In this document: one piece after another, positions 49,441 to 60,639 of the stretch | How the letters are laid out: each line of letters starts with the position of its first letter | Position numbering within the stretch: position 1 is the first letter of the stretch | Assembly: GCF_032884065.1 (NCBI RefSeq) | Contig: NC_088873.1 | Coordinates: 31,175,727 to 31,239,726, forward strand | Direction: 5' to 3' | Source: Artemia franciscana | Lineage: Eukaryota > Arthropoda > Branchiopoda > Anostraca > Artemiidae | Length of the DNA stretch: 64,000 bases | Made by a program: the position numbers and the translations under genes | Notes under the pieces: generated by a model | What the model was told of the DNA's origin: nothing | The model's database searches: none | The model's input: the letters and a program-made list of their open reading frames with translations, nothing else

Positions 49441-49524
49441 CATATCAATGTCTATCTCATCGTAAATTATTTCGTCTACCATAGCTACAGATTCTTTGAT
49501 AGAAGCACATTTCTTGGGACCCAT
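49441..49524 (-). CDS. Unrecognised small protein, putative first coding exon
   Basis: 28 codons from an ATG placed directly at the acceptor TCTGTTTTGCAG|ATG to the donor ATG|GTAATT. The peptide begins MGPKKCASIKESVAMVDE and ends DEIDIDM. The phase-0 junction continues into VSFAIAGDT of the next exon, giving a 124-aa protein in three exons. Because the ATG abuts an acceptor, a 5' UTR exon or more coding sequence should lie upstream; a possible open stretch with LPPLFESLKQLHQNIYKKKD at 49705-49628 has no good donor. The exon lies within the hAT element 47214-50692, so it may be element-derived or captured. Confidence 0.5.
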
Positions 49525-50700
49525 CTGCAAAACAGAGTGATCGCCTGTTACAAAGCATTTGGAAAATTTTAGGTCTGCGAAACGCCCAAATTTTCCGGTC
49601 GGGAACACTTTTGGTTAACTGACACCGCATCCTTCTTTTTGTAGATATTTTGGTGCAATTGTTTCAAAGATTCGAAGAGTGGTGGTAATAGAACAACAAA
49701 ACCCTAAAACAAAAGGTTACAAGCACTTGCCTTCCCTGATATTCCACTAGAAATAGATAGCTTTAAAAATCTTTGTTTTTTCCATATTTCAAAAAATCCA
49801 GAGAACCAAACTAAACCAAATTCAAGTCCGAAAAAATTTGAGAACTTCTCTGATACTTAGGATAGTTTGAGGGACGCTTAAAACTTGCCCTAGTTGCTAC
49901 CCTGTTAGTCATAAAAATTTAAAGTAAGGTGTTCCCAGGTGGGAACGCTGGACGCTACTGGGTTAAGTTAGAAATTATTAAAGCACGCGTTTAAATTGCA
50001 TTTTGACCGTATTTCGGCAAAACATCCTAAATTGAGATGGGCTAAGGCAGAACATCCAAGACCATCCATTTCTGAACTGAACAATATCATCACAAGAGAA
50101 CGCTGTATCTCTACTTAGGGTGTATTTTGAGAATATTTTTCTTATTTTTCATCGCTTAACGGGGAATTTTGCAAAGAAAAAATGACCTAACTGGTTCTAA
50201 CGAGAGGAATGCTCAGAATTGAGCATTTGGGACTTGACTGAGCGCTAGAGGTCAATATATAATGATCAAACAAAATTAATGAAACCTTATAAATTCGTTT
50301 AGAAAAAAACCTAAACTCAGAAAAGTAATTTTGCCTAGACACTGTCAATTTACTGTCGACAAGTGTTGAGAAAAATATCAATTATTTAACAACACTAAAA
50401 AAAAAAATATTCTGGTCTACTAATTCAGCAAGTCTCAATGAAGCCATAGTAATTTATTCATCAAATAATCTGCTCCCGTCTGTAATTAATGCACATTTTA
50501 CTGCTATAAGAAAATACTATTGGCTTTCAAAGAGGTTTCTTTGTCATTTTACATTAGCACCAACCAGATTCACACAAACGAACTGGTCTGACGAAAGCGT
50601 TATCTACACGCCCCCCCCCTATCATTACGCTCGAATCATATTGGTGCCCTTAATCCAGTGCCCCCTAAGATTTTTCTCTAGATCCGTCCCTGGCCATTTC

Positions 50701-51949
50701 CAAATAATTGACGGAAGTATATGTAACCGTCTGGTCCCCCAATGGCACCCTTTATCCATGTTAAACGGTATTTCCCAAAGCTTCTCGTTGAGAAGCTAGG
50801 AACGTAGGCATTCCTTATAGCTCGAGAACACCATCCACTCCGGGTGCCAAGAACCTGTCAGTGAGCCTCCACCACCAGACAGGAGACGTGCGAAAGCAGG
50901 ACTGACAACTTAGTTTGACGTTTGTTTGATGTCTGTCTATTAATTACTATGTATTGTGAAATACTTTTTAAAACAATCGTGTAACATCTTTGCTAAATAG
51001 TAAAATTTTTCTGTTATCGCTTGCAGAAAAGCGTATTATTGAAGACTTCAGGTAGTTCCGCACCACTTTTAATTTTTCATGTTTGGTATCTAGCCTATTA
51101 TAAAATAAAATCCCATTTTCGACAGCTTGAAAACACGCTTATGCTTGAATTTCTAAAAAATTGGGAAACTGCCATTTTCCGTGAGGGGTATTTCAGACTC
51201 CCCAGATGACGACTGTATCCCTGCATTAGGGCGAGGAGGCTAGAATTGAATTTGAATATACTGTAAGCAGCCCTGTAAAACCAATGATGAAATTCTCTGG
51301 ACGAAATGAAGAGAATTTTGTTATTATAGTGTGCTCAGAAGAGGACCTAAATTCAATTGGAAAACTAATTTAGGCTGTAGATTTCATTGCCTGATAGTTT
51401 TATTCAAATGGGTTACGACAGGCCAACGGATAGGTTTTATTTTAAATAGTATTTCATTGGAAAACAGCAGAAAAAAATATACCAATAACAAAAGCCAGAA
51501 CGCAATCCTTTCCATTTCTTAGTAAAATAAAGAAAACTCAAAAGAAATTAAACATCTAATTATTTACTGACACTGAGTTATAGAGAATATGCTTTGTTTG
51601 GAATCTGCGGCTGACATAGCCGCCAGGTAGGTATCAAGGTTTTTGGCATTCAATTTTTGTGAGCTGTTCTCGATGATGTAATGGATTAACACCCACGACT
51701 GTTCTTGAAATATATAATTAACGAAATTAAGTAACAGGGAGAGAGGGCATTAGGCCCCCGCATCCACTGAGATCACAGAATTTTTCCTATAGTATCTTCT
51801 ATTTCCTATGGTTTTCTCTCTACTTTTGACGCTTTTTTGAACTTGTGGACTCCTGAGAATCAGGTCCTGTACATGTCCCTGCCAAGTCGTTTTCGCTTCT
51901 AGAGGTGTAAATTAAATACGACTTAAAAAATGAAATTATAACACTTATT
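50701..51949. other. No supported feature
   Basis: Includes 'gagacgtgcgaaagcaggac' at 50884, faintly like the SINE body. A 62-aa frame at 51021 follows a good acceptor-like CAG but has no matching donor or family resemblance. Confidence 0.35.
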
Positions 51950-53075
51950 AAAAATTCACAAAATAATTGGTACTTGTGTATTATACACCACTCACTCAAG
52001 TTTACGCTGTGTAAAACTTGAGAACACACTGGTTTCTTACACATTAATTTACACATTAGGGGGGTAGGGGTAAAGTATAGCAGTTCTGCATGCAAAATGT
52101 GTTAGGTACAGTCAGGGCACGTACGCAGGAATTTTTCAGGGGGTGGCAAACCCTTCGAAACAGCAGATATAAAGTAGCACTTTTTTATTTAGTAATTCAA
52201 AAATCACGTATATTGGAAAATACAGATTAACTTTAATCTTTAGTATTGTAGCGGATGGGTGAAAAAGACTGAAGCCTCAAAAGCACGTTTTAGGCTCAGG
52301 TTATGTTCATAGCAATTTAGAATCAGTGATTAATCTATTATATCCCACTGAAAGGGAAATTTTAGGGTTAACAGTGCAATATGGGTGCTGTGAGGGATAG
52401 TTCTTCTATTGTGAAAACATTGATTTTAATGAAAAATGATAGTTTCCAAAATGGATCCATTAAAAGCTGTACTTAATCCTGAAATGGGGGGATAAACGCC
52501 CTAACATCAAGGATAATTCTATTTTGCTGTGGAAAGCAAACTCTCTTTACAAAAAAAAATATAATAAATAACAGTACAATTGCTAATTACTTCAAAGAGG
52601 GTAAAAAGTTAGACAGAAAATGGGTTAATAATTGGGCAGTGACTTGACCGGATAATTACTTGCTGTAAGATCCCCCAAAAAAGGCTTCACACATGTATCT
52701 AGATTCTTAATAAATGTCCTACTTTTGCCAGAAATCTCAAGAAACCGAGGATAAATCAGACATTTCACAAAATTTCGGGAGGAGCCCGGGCCCGAAGGTC
52801 CCTCCCCCCCTTCCTGCGTACGTGCCAGGGTACAGTTATTCTGCATATTATGAAGTAAGAATTGTTTTCTTACTTCAAACTATCAAAATACTTTACCCTC
52901 ACCCCGCCCATAGTGTGCAAATATACAGCCCAAATTATATATTTTCCATCTATTCTGTTTTGTCTTGTCTTGCGCTAAGTTGAAAGAAACTAAAGAAAAA
53001 ATCGATTTTTTCTGGAGTTCTACACAGCGTAAACTAGAGTGAGTGGCGTATAATACACAAATACCAACAATTAAA
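51950..53075. mobile_element. Family C foldback element
   Basis: The left arm (about 51965-52112) and right arm (52829-53070) are inverted repeats: 'gtgtattatacaccactcac' / 'gtgagtggcgtataatacac', 'tttacgctgtgta' / 'tacacagcgtaaa', and 'ggggtaaagtata' / 'atactttaccc'. A hAT element fills the centre. Before that insertion it was an almost continuous palindrome. Confidence 0.8.
52113..52828. mobile_element. hAT-type non-autonomous element, 716 bp, nested in family C
   Basis: The tips CAGGGCACGTACGCAGGAA (left) and TTCCTGCGTACGTGCCAG (right) are inverted apart from one base or gap. Perfect 8-bp flanks GGTACAGT lie at 52105-52112 and 52829-52836. Removing the element and one flank restores family C sequence (compare 46130-46150, 'gttagctacagttattctgc'), which proves the insertion. 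No transposase. Confidence 0.92.
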
Positions 53076-53475
53076 TGAGAAGGAGATTTCAAAACGTTAT
53101 CAGGCCAAGCAAGCGGGCTTCCCCCTTTCACCCCCGCCAGAAGAAAAAGATTCAAAATTTTTGGAGATCACCAATAGTTCAATGGTTTTTTTTTTCGTTA
53201 GTTATATTTATAAATTCCACCCAAATAGATTATAGCGTATGCGTGCGTTGGTCATGCCGAGACCCAAAAGGTCTATTTCAGAATTATGTTTCCAGAAAAA
53301 TAGTTATCGGGTTTCTAAGAGCATTTTAATAAGTCCTCATCGACTTGTTACAGTTGTGAAGCGTATCTGACACATAGGCTTTAGACCTCCGTTTTTTGAT
53401 ATTGCTACGAAAAAAAAAATCAGAGTAAATGTAGCGTAAAGGCTGCCTAACATAATTGAATCAATTAATTCCTAG

Positions 53476-55466
53476 TCAAACAGTTCGTGGTAACGAACTG
53501 TAGTAAGGAGCGACCCGGCTCAATAGTAACCGAAACTCTAAAAATGGAATTTTGATACGAATAGTTAGATCAAAAGAATTGCATTTTTATGCTGATTTTA
53601 AGTATGTAAGTTTCATCAAGTTTAGTCGTACCCATCAAAAGTTATGATCCTGAAAAAAATTTGCCTTATTTTAGAAAATAGGCGGAAACACCCCTTAAAA
53701 GAGATAGAATCTTAACGAAAATCACAACATAAGATTCAGCGAACCAGAGAACCCTACAGTAGAAATGTCAAGCTCATATCTACAAAAATGTGGCATTTTA
53801 TGTTTTTTGCCACAGGAAAGATCACGGATGCGTGTTTATTTGGTTTTTTTTTCAGGGGTGATCGTATCAACCCAGTGTTCCTAGAATGTGGCGAAAGGAC
53901 TCATTCTGACGGAAATTAAAAGTTCTACTGCCCTTTTTAAGTGACTATAAAAATTGGAGGGCACCTAGGCCCCCTCCCAAGCTAATTTTTTCCCAAAGTC
54001 AGCGGATCAAAATTCTGAGATGGCCATTTTATTCAGAATAGTCGAAAAACCCAATAACTATGTCTTTGGGGACGACTTACTCCCCCACAGTCCCCGTGGG
54101 AGGGGCTGTAAGTTACAAACTTTGACCAGTGTTTACGTATAGTAATGGTTATCGGGAAGTGTACAGACATTTTCAGCGACATTTTTTGGTTGGAGGTGGG
54201 GTTGAGGGGAGGGGGCTATTTGGGGTAACTTTCCGCGGAGTAATTTGTAATGGGGGAAGAGAATTTCCATGAAGGGGGGTAGGATTTTCTAGTATTTATA
54301 AGCATTTTTCTAGCATTTAAAATTTTCATGAAGGGGGCGCAGGAATTTCTAGCATTATTTAAAAAAAAAACAATGAAAAAATAAATATGAAGAAGTTTTT
54401 TCTACTGAAAGCAAGGAGCAGCATTAAAACTTAAAACGAATAGAAATTATTGTGCATATGAGGGGTTCACCTCCTCCTAATACCTCGCTCATTACACTAA
54501 AGTATTTTTAGTAATTTCAACTATTTATTCTACGGCCTTTGTGATTCAGGGGTCATTCTTAAGGAATTGGGACTAAATTTAAGCTTTAGTGTAAAGAACG
54601 AGGTATTGACGAGGGGGTGAACCCCCTCACATACGTAATAAAAACTTGCGAATACAGAAGTTCGTTACGTAAGCTATGATCTTTTACTGATAGAAACGTT
54701 CGTAATAAATTAAAAATTCTAGTTGCCTTTTTGAGTAACCAAAAAATTGGAGGGCAACTAGGCCTCCTCCCCTGCTCCTTTTTTTGCATTCTTAAGGAAT
54801 TGAGAAAAAAATTTAAGCTTTAGTGCAAAGAGTGAGGCATTGAGACGAGGGGGCGAACCTCCTCATATACGTAGTAAAAATATACGAATATAGAAGCTCG
54901 TTACGTAAGTTGATTCATAAGTTACAAATATTTTTACTAATAAAAACGTTCGTAAAAAATTAAAAGTTCTTGTTGTCTTTTTAAGTAACCAAAAAATTGG
55001 AGGGTAACTAGGCCTCCTCCCCCGCTCATTTTTTTCTCAAAATTGTACGATCAAAATTATGAGAAAGCCATTTAGCCAAAAAAAATAATTAAAATGCAAA
55101 TTTTGTATTTATTATTCATGTGCGAAGAGCCAAGATCAAAACCTGCATTAATTCAAAAACGTTCAGAAATTAAATAAATAAAAGTTTTTTTAACTGAAAG
55201 TAAGGAGTGACATTAAAACTTGAAACAAACCGAAATTACTCCGTATATGAAAGGGGCTGTTCCCTCCTCAACGCCCCACTCTTTACGCTAAAGTTTTTTT
55301 CTGTTTTAAAAAGTAGAGTCGAGAGAAAGAGTCAAAATTTAGCGTAAAGAGCAGGGCGTTGAGGAGGGAACAGCCCCTTTCATATACGGAGTAATTTCTG
55401 TTCGTTTCAAGTTTTAATGTCACTCCTTACTTTCAGTAAAAAAAACTTGTTTTTTCTTATTTAATC
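53476..55466 (+). mobile_element. Family A element, longest copy
   Basis: Starts TCAAACAGTTCGTGGTAACG, then 'aaggagcgacccggctcaat', T-rich tract (53845), core (53950), second core twice (54740 and 54990; a tandem duplication of about 270 bp), then the terminal palindrome and T-rich end. Non-coding. Confidence 0.88.
55190..55460. repeat. Family A terminal foldback palindrome, copy 3
   Basis: Arms 55194-55295 and 55331-55437 with a spacer near 35 bp. Inverted landmarks are 'aaagtaaggagtgacattaa', 'ggggctgttccctcctcaac' and 'ctttacgctaaa'. The variant 'gtgac' (for 'gcgac') is in both arms, as 'gtcac' on the right, so the arms changed together. Confidence 0.92.
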
Positions 55467-57340
55467 AGCTCAAAAGAGTTGACTTATTGAGAGAATATCC
55501 AGACATGTTACCTCTTTCGGTTCATAATGGTTCGAACATAAGGTATTAGGGACTGTTCATTGTGATTAAATGTTAATCAATAAAAATCTTTAAGGTGGTA
55601 ATATGACTGTCTTAAATCAAAACACGTCTTTTTCTTCTTATCATGGTTGGAGCGATAGCAGCAACCTATAAAAAGAACGAACCAAGGCCCATACTAACCA
55701 AAACTGAGAAAGGCGTTAAAAAAAACTGGCTAGTGAAAAAAATAGTAATTTTATGATGATGGTAACTATTATCTCTATTTAGGCTTAATAGTACAATATT
55801 ATTTAGAGAACCAATTTATGGGAGCCTCGAAAAATAGTCTGAAAACCCTTAAAGACAGCGTCGGACGGAAACAAAAATATACCATTGGAATTCCCATAGC
55901 CGACAACTCTTTCCAGGAAATTTACAGCCCCATGGCTTGAACAACAAGGAAAATCACTATTTTGCATTCATAGCACTGATGCGTTCTTTTTTTTTGACTC
56001 TAGAGGGGAACCGGAACAACATAGAGAGCTGTTTAAGGGCTCATGTGAAACTTGCAATATCTACTTGTTGTTTTATGCAACAAAACATAATATTTACAAT
56101 ATAATGCGACTTTGACAAAAAAAAACCATCTTCGTATACAAGATGAACTAACACACGCGTCTTTTAAAAATTAATTTCTGGGATATGGTGTCCCCAGGAC
56201 ACCATATCCCACATTTGAGGGATTTGAGGGACACCATATTTGAGAGATTCCACTGCCGGGTCCCTTTGGTTTATTCTTTACTAGATCCCAATCTGTGTGT
56301 AATTTATAACTAAAAATGTACGCCTTAAACGTTTATTACCTTAAGCAGTTCCTGAGATCTATCTCAGGGGTAAGGTCTTTCTTGTCTCTTCCTTCGTCAG
56401 TCCAAATCAATAAACACCAGATTAGGTTTTTAAAACTAAGATAATTTTTTTAGACATGGTGAATTTTTGGAAGCTGGTCTTCACAAACATTTAAATCAGG
56501 ATCGAGGATGTGTTTTTAATGTGTATGATTTGAAGTTGTCCATCTGGCAGCAACTACCCACTCTTTTGAGGGAGGACTATTGCCTCCCCAGGCAGATGGG
56601 TGGGGTTATCAGGATGGGGGGAGGCAAAGGTGGACAACTGGCTCTTCTCAAAAGGGGAAAAAATAGGCAAACCCTTCCTCAGAAAACCACACCCAAGGGG
56701 GTAACTATAGCCCGGCAATTATTGAAGTTATATTTTTTCAGGGGGGAAACAGTGGGCCCATGTAGCCAAAGCCCACTCATAATAATAATAATAGCAATAA
56801 CAAAAATTTTATAGAACTTCAATAGTTTTTAACTGCTATATTTTAAGCCACCACTTGTGCTGCCAAAACAAAATTTATCAAGAGGTAAAATCACAACAAA
56901 TAGTGTGCCTTTGGACTCTATTTATAAGTTGAGATGCACTGTGAAAACACTCTAGCTGACTCTTTTTCCTTCTGGTTATTACATTTATGTCAACCATTTT
57001 TTTTTATAATTAAATCCTATTACACTAACACCATTTGTGTTTCAAATATTCCATAATTATAGTGAACACCACACCTTTTCTCGATGCAGTTTTCTTGGCC
57101 AACAGATCCTTTTTATCAGTGTGCACTTCAACGAACAATTCATCACATCACAAATAGTGCCTTGCTTCACTGAAGAGGCATCATCAGCCTCTGTTCTTTA
57201 CTTCACAAGGGCGTTAGTTTAGGCCTTCTTAATACCGTAAAGACTGCTTCGCGGGTTTTTTTATCAATTCTGTCTGCAGCTCGGATATTCAAACCTCGCA
57301 TGGCGTTCTTCAGAGTCAAATTTCTTGAATTTTTTATTGA
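55467..57340. other. Intergenic sequence without supported genes
   Basis: Only a strong hairpin (56179-56211), a G-rich block (56560-56770) and a short (AAT)n run (56785) stand out. The 115-aa plus frame at 56467 has no family resemblance. Confidence 0.4.
56179..56211. repeat. Perfect 15-bp hairpin
   Basis: TGGGATATGGTGTCC and GGACACCATATCCCA around a 3-nt CCA loop; a third partial copy (GGACACCATAT) follows at 56231. Confidence 0.95.
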
Positions 57341-57349
57341 TTTTTTTTG

Positions 57350-57600
57350 CCTACATCTACTACTACCACTACTACTAATAACTCACTGTAGCACCAAGCG
57401 GCCAAAGGCCAATAAAGCTTCGCACGCTCCTTCTCCAACCTAATCTATTCAAGGCCTCCCTCTTTACACCCTCCCAGGAAGTTCTCATTTCCTTTAAATC
57501 TTTATTTATGACATCATCCCAACCCAGACAAGGACGACCTGCTTTTCGTGTACCTTCAGCCGGTTGGCCTACATCATAGCTCATGATTCCCGTATTTTAA
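57350..57600 (-). pseudogene. LINE 3' end (RTE-like C-terminus)
   Basis: The minus-strand frame reads GTRKAGRPCLGWDDVINKDL, KEMRTSWEGVKREALNRLGW and RRSVRSFIGL, then a (TAG)-type trinucleotide tail. 'GRPxxxWxDVIxKDLkeig.sWE' is the usual last part of RTE-like LINE polyproteins. Only this 3' end is present. Confidence 0.85.
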
Positions 57601-57929
57601 ATACATTTCGCTTTTCTACCTTGTTTAGTTCAACCTTTTATTTAATGCACAGAAACACTCGTTACTACACTTAGTGGTAGAAATACAGGTTGCGCCTAAG
57701 GTAACATTTTTAATTGTTTGGTATTCTGACGGGACCATTTATATCAGTTTATTAACATTAAGAAAACACTCATCGAAACATAATTCTTTGAGATGGCTAA
57801 CTAGGTAACACGTTCAAATTACTTTTATTTGTGCTCTATGTCCTTTCTAAGAAAAAAAACAATAAAGTAATAATAAACAAAAAAATTATTTCACGATCTT
57901 CGTGTTAGAAGGTAAGTTACAACTACTAA

Positions 57930-58420
57930 AAAAATTCAATGCAGAACCAAGCCGGCTGAGCCCACCACAGCTACGCACGATCCTCCTCTATCACAATGTA
58001 TTCAAAACCTCCCTCTTTGCACCCTCCAAAGAAGTTCTCATCTTCCTAAAATCTTTCCTTACATCCTCCCATCCCATTCAGGGACCACCTACTTTTTGTT
58101 TGGCCCTAGACGGTTGGCAGACAAGGACGATTTTTTGCAATCTGTCATCCTTCATCCGCAGAAGGTGTCCTAGCCATCTCAACCTTTCTCTAAATATAGC
58201 CCTAAAGAGCGAGATTGAACGCCAATTTTCCTACAACTTTCTGTTTGAGACACGGATAGTCAGTCAGGTACCCAAAACAATCCGTAGGCAATTTCTCTAT
58301 AAAACATCTAGCAAATCTTCCTCGGTTTTTCGGAGCGCCTACACTTCAGAACCATACTTGACCACTGTCATTGTTGTAGCTTCCAATATTCTAATCTTGG
58401 TTCGCAGATTTCTTCCTATT
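57930..58420 (-). pseudogene. Second LINE C-terminal fragment, same family
   Basis: On the minus strand: RERLRWLGHLLRMKDDRLQK, then GWEDVRKDFRKMRTSLEGAK and RRIVRSCGGLSRLGS, with a stop and small shifts. It matches 57350-57600 at its end and extends further 5'. A long plus frame here (57902-58525) is its antisense shadow. Confidence 0.85.
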
Positions 58421-58594
58421 GTTCCAAAGTTTTATCAACCCTTTAAAAAACCGCTTAATAAAACTGTTTGGAACAGTAAAGATACTATAAAACTTATTTT
58501 ATTCTTTGCTTCTCAATCATTGTGAATTTAACAGTAAAAAAAATTAAAAACGGTCCCTAGTTTTGAAACAGAAGAATCCTAAGACGCAAATTTC

Positions 58595-58761
58595 TCACAG
58601 CTCTGACTTCAAATATTTAGGTTTCAAGTCTTCAATTTTCCGAATGAAATCACCCTTTTCCAAACAGTCCTCACATTCCTCGTCCCAATCACTTAGGATT
58701 TTCTTCAAGTCACGGACCTTTAGCTTCTTTAAGTTCACAGATTTCAAGTCGATACTCTTCT
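58595..58761 (-). CDS. MANF: MANF/ARMET neurotrophic factor, last coding exon
   Basis: Fifty-four residues plus [52 protein letters not shown] and the tail LKSEL. This is the SAP-like C-terminal domain of MANF with its CXXC (CEDC; CKGC is usual). The terminal KSEL resembles the KDEL-type signal that keeps MANF in the ER, where it works in the unfolded-protein response as a secreted/ER-resident protective factor. The acceptor is TTTTTTTCAG|AG. The exon starts with two bases of a codon (G|AG, Glu). At 54 residues it is a normal exon length for the family. Confidence 0.95.
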
Positions 58762-60478
58762 CTGAAAAAAAGAAAATATATATCGATCAGTAAACAATTA
58801 GTCAAGTCAATCCGTAAAAGTAATATTCTATGACGAAGAACGACATTAAAGTACAGTGTAACCACAGGCTTTATTTACAACGCTTTCGTCTCCACCCAAA
58901 TTTGAGCTGGGTGCAGGGAGGCTGTTATATGTAAATTCAAATGCTTATCAATAATGATAAAAAAAAATTTTCAAAATAAAAATATGTTTTAGTTTTTAAA
59001 CATATTGCCATTTCAAGGTTCTTTTTTAACAAATGTGAGGCATTCATCTTGCTTAGAAATTGGTTGCTATTTGAGAAATGTCCCACAGCCTCAATTTGAT
59101 TTTAGTATTGAATCCGGCGATGCTAGAGCCACAGACATAGTATATTCATTGTCCTGGGTAAGCATAGATGGCAGGGCAGCACTAGAAAATGAACATTTTA
59201 CGAAAACTCGGTAGTATTATGACAGATGATGGACTAATTGTTATCGTTCTGATTAAGCTTGAAACTTTACGAATAGAATGCACACCAAAGATATAAACAT
59301 CTACCTGACACTTGTGTGATGTGCTTATTTACATACCACTTGTATTTGTACCATTTATCGAACTATTACTTCATGCCAGTAACTATTTGCAACAAGTTGC
59401 AACGTATCATGTAATGAGCACAATTTTGAAGAAAGTAGCTTTGAACTGAAACAACCAATGCAATTTTCGGCCTTTGAGATTCTTAATTACTTTCTTTATT
59501 ACATAATGAAACCTAATTCGTTTCGAGTTAGGTGGGTCTTTTCTTTCCTAAAGCAAAACGAAATTTGTACTTGTATAAGTATTTTTCAAATGAATATAAT
59601 ACAGATGGCGTATATACAACTACATATTTTTCAAACACTGCCTATATTCAATTTCACATAGAAACAAGACATAGGGCTTGTGACACTGAATTCCTCACCA
59701 CCTCCCCCCCCCGGAGTGAAAGCTTGCTTTATAACAATTCGAAACCCAATACTCTTGAACCTCTTCCATCAAAACGAACAAAAATGTGCTAATAATAAAA
59801 GCAAACTTTATGAACAAGTTTTACTAACAAAAATATTTCTACGACCCTGCGAAAAAATCTGCAACAATCGTTGATTAGCCTCTTCTTCATGAAGAAATTT
59901 AGAAGGAAAAAAATGCCACTGTATTTTGAGCTTGAGTAACTTCAAAGTACGAAAACGAACTTTCTTCAGTGAAAAAAATACTTGGCAACAACACTTTTTA
60001 TTTTTGTATTAGCTTTCAAGTCTTAATTTTGTTTCAAACATTCCATCATATCTTCCCAATAACCCAATTTGGGATATTTTTTCATTATAAACCCAAGGTC
60101 AAGTTAAATAGTCTCAATATTAATAATCACAGATATAGCTGTGACTTGAATTGCATAAAAAGACAATTTCTCTTATTTTTTTTTCTTGGTTTAACTTTTA
60201 ATACACTAAATTATACTTAGAGAATGTTAGTATTTTTTCTATTATAAAATATCAAAATTTAATAGTAAATTTTTCTTTGGGTTTCGAAGATTTTGCCAAG
60301 TGAATTCCAAAGTTCGGTAAATACTCTTTTTGTCAAAAAGAATTCAGGTTAAACATGTTCTGCCTTTCCCATGAAAAAGAAAAGTTGATCTATCTTTTGA
60401 TTGAAGAACAGTACAAGTTTTCATAATAGATTATGCAATTAATATACAATTAGACATAAATTTAACAAAGGAGCTTAC
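58762..60478 (-). other. MANF last intron
   Basis: A GT-AG intron of 1717 bp (donor GTAAGC, acceptor TTTCAG). No repeat or exon recognised inside; the short frames at 59005-60220 look random. Confidence 0.8.
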
Positions 60479-60620
60479 CATAGCGAAGTTCGCAGATTTG
60501 ATTGTCTTTCTTTTTCAGTTTTTCACAAATCTTCTCAGTTGGCAATGACCAAGAAAGTGGTTTGGACAATTCACCAAGGATACTTGTGGCTGACTCCTCT
60601 AGACCACCAAGAAAATAACA
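60479..60620 (-). CDS. MANF: MANF/ARMET, penultimate coding exon
   Basis: Forty-seven codons plus one base: [40 protein letters not shown] and QICELRY. It covers the C-terminal half of the saposin-like N domain, with the conserved '[19 protein letters not shown]' block and three Cys of the family's disulfides. The acceptor is CATTTTAG|TGT and the donor G|GTAAGC (phase 1), which rejoins the last exon as RYEKSIDL. Earlier exons (signal peptide and CxxC start of the N domain) were not found in the window and probably lie past the right edge. Confidence 0.95.
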
Positions 60621-60639
60621 CTAAAATGGAAATGAAATC

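Larger units (their letters stand above)
47214..50692. mobile_element. hAT-type element, 3.5 kb, with 8-bp target duplication
   Basis: The left tip CAGGGGCGGATCCAGG and right tip CTAGATCCGTCCCTG are inverted (CAGGGRCGGATC). They are flanked by perfect 8-bp copies of GCCATTTC at 47206-47213 and 50693-50700. No hAT transposase was recognised inside. The interior holds a tandem duplication (47815-49030) and a putative coding exon of the minus-strand gene (49441-49524). Confidence 0.85.

Noticed and set aside
49625-49708. Additional upstream coding exon of the small gene, with LPPLFESLKQLHQNIYKKKD
   Set aside because: The acceptor (TTTTGTTTTAG) is good and the frame open, but no convincing donor before the stop; kept only as a possibility.
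51021-51209. Possible plus-strand exon or 25-bp micro-exon after an acceptor-like CAG
   Set aside because: No partner exons, no family similarity, and donor support is weak.
57902-58525. 207-aa plus-strand protein
   Set aside because: Exact antisense of a LINE C-terminal fragment that reads sensibly on the minus strand.
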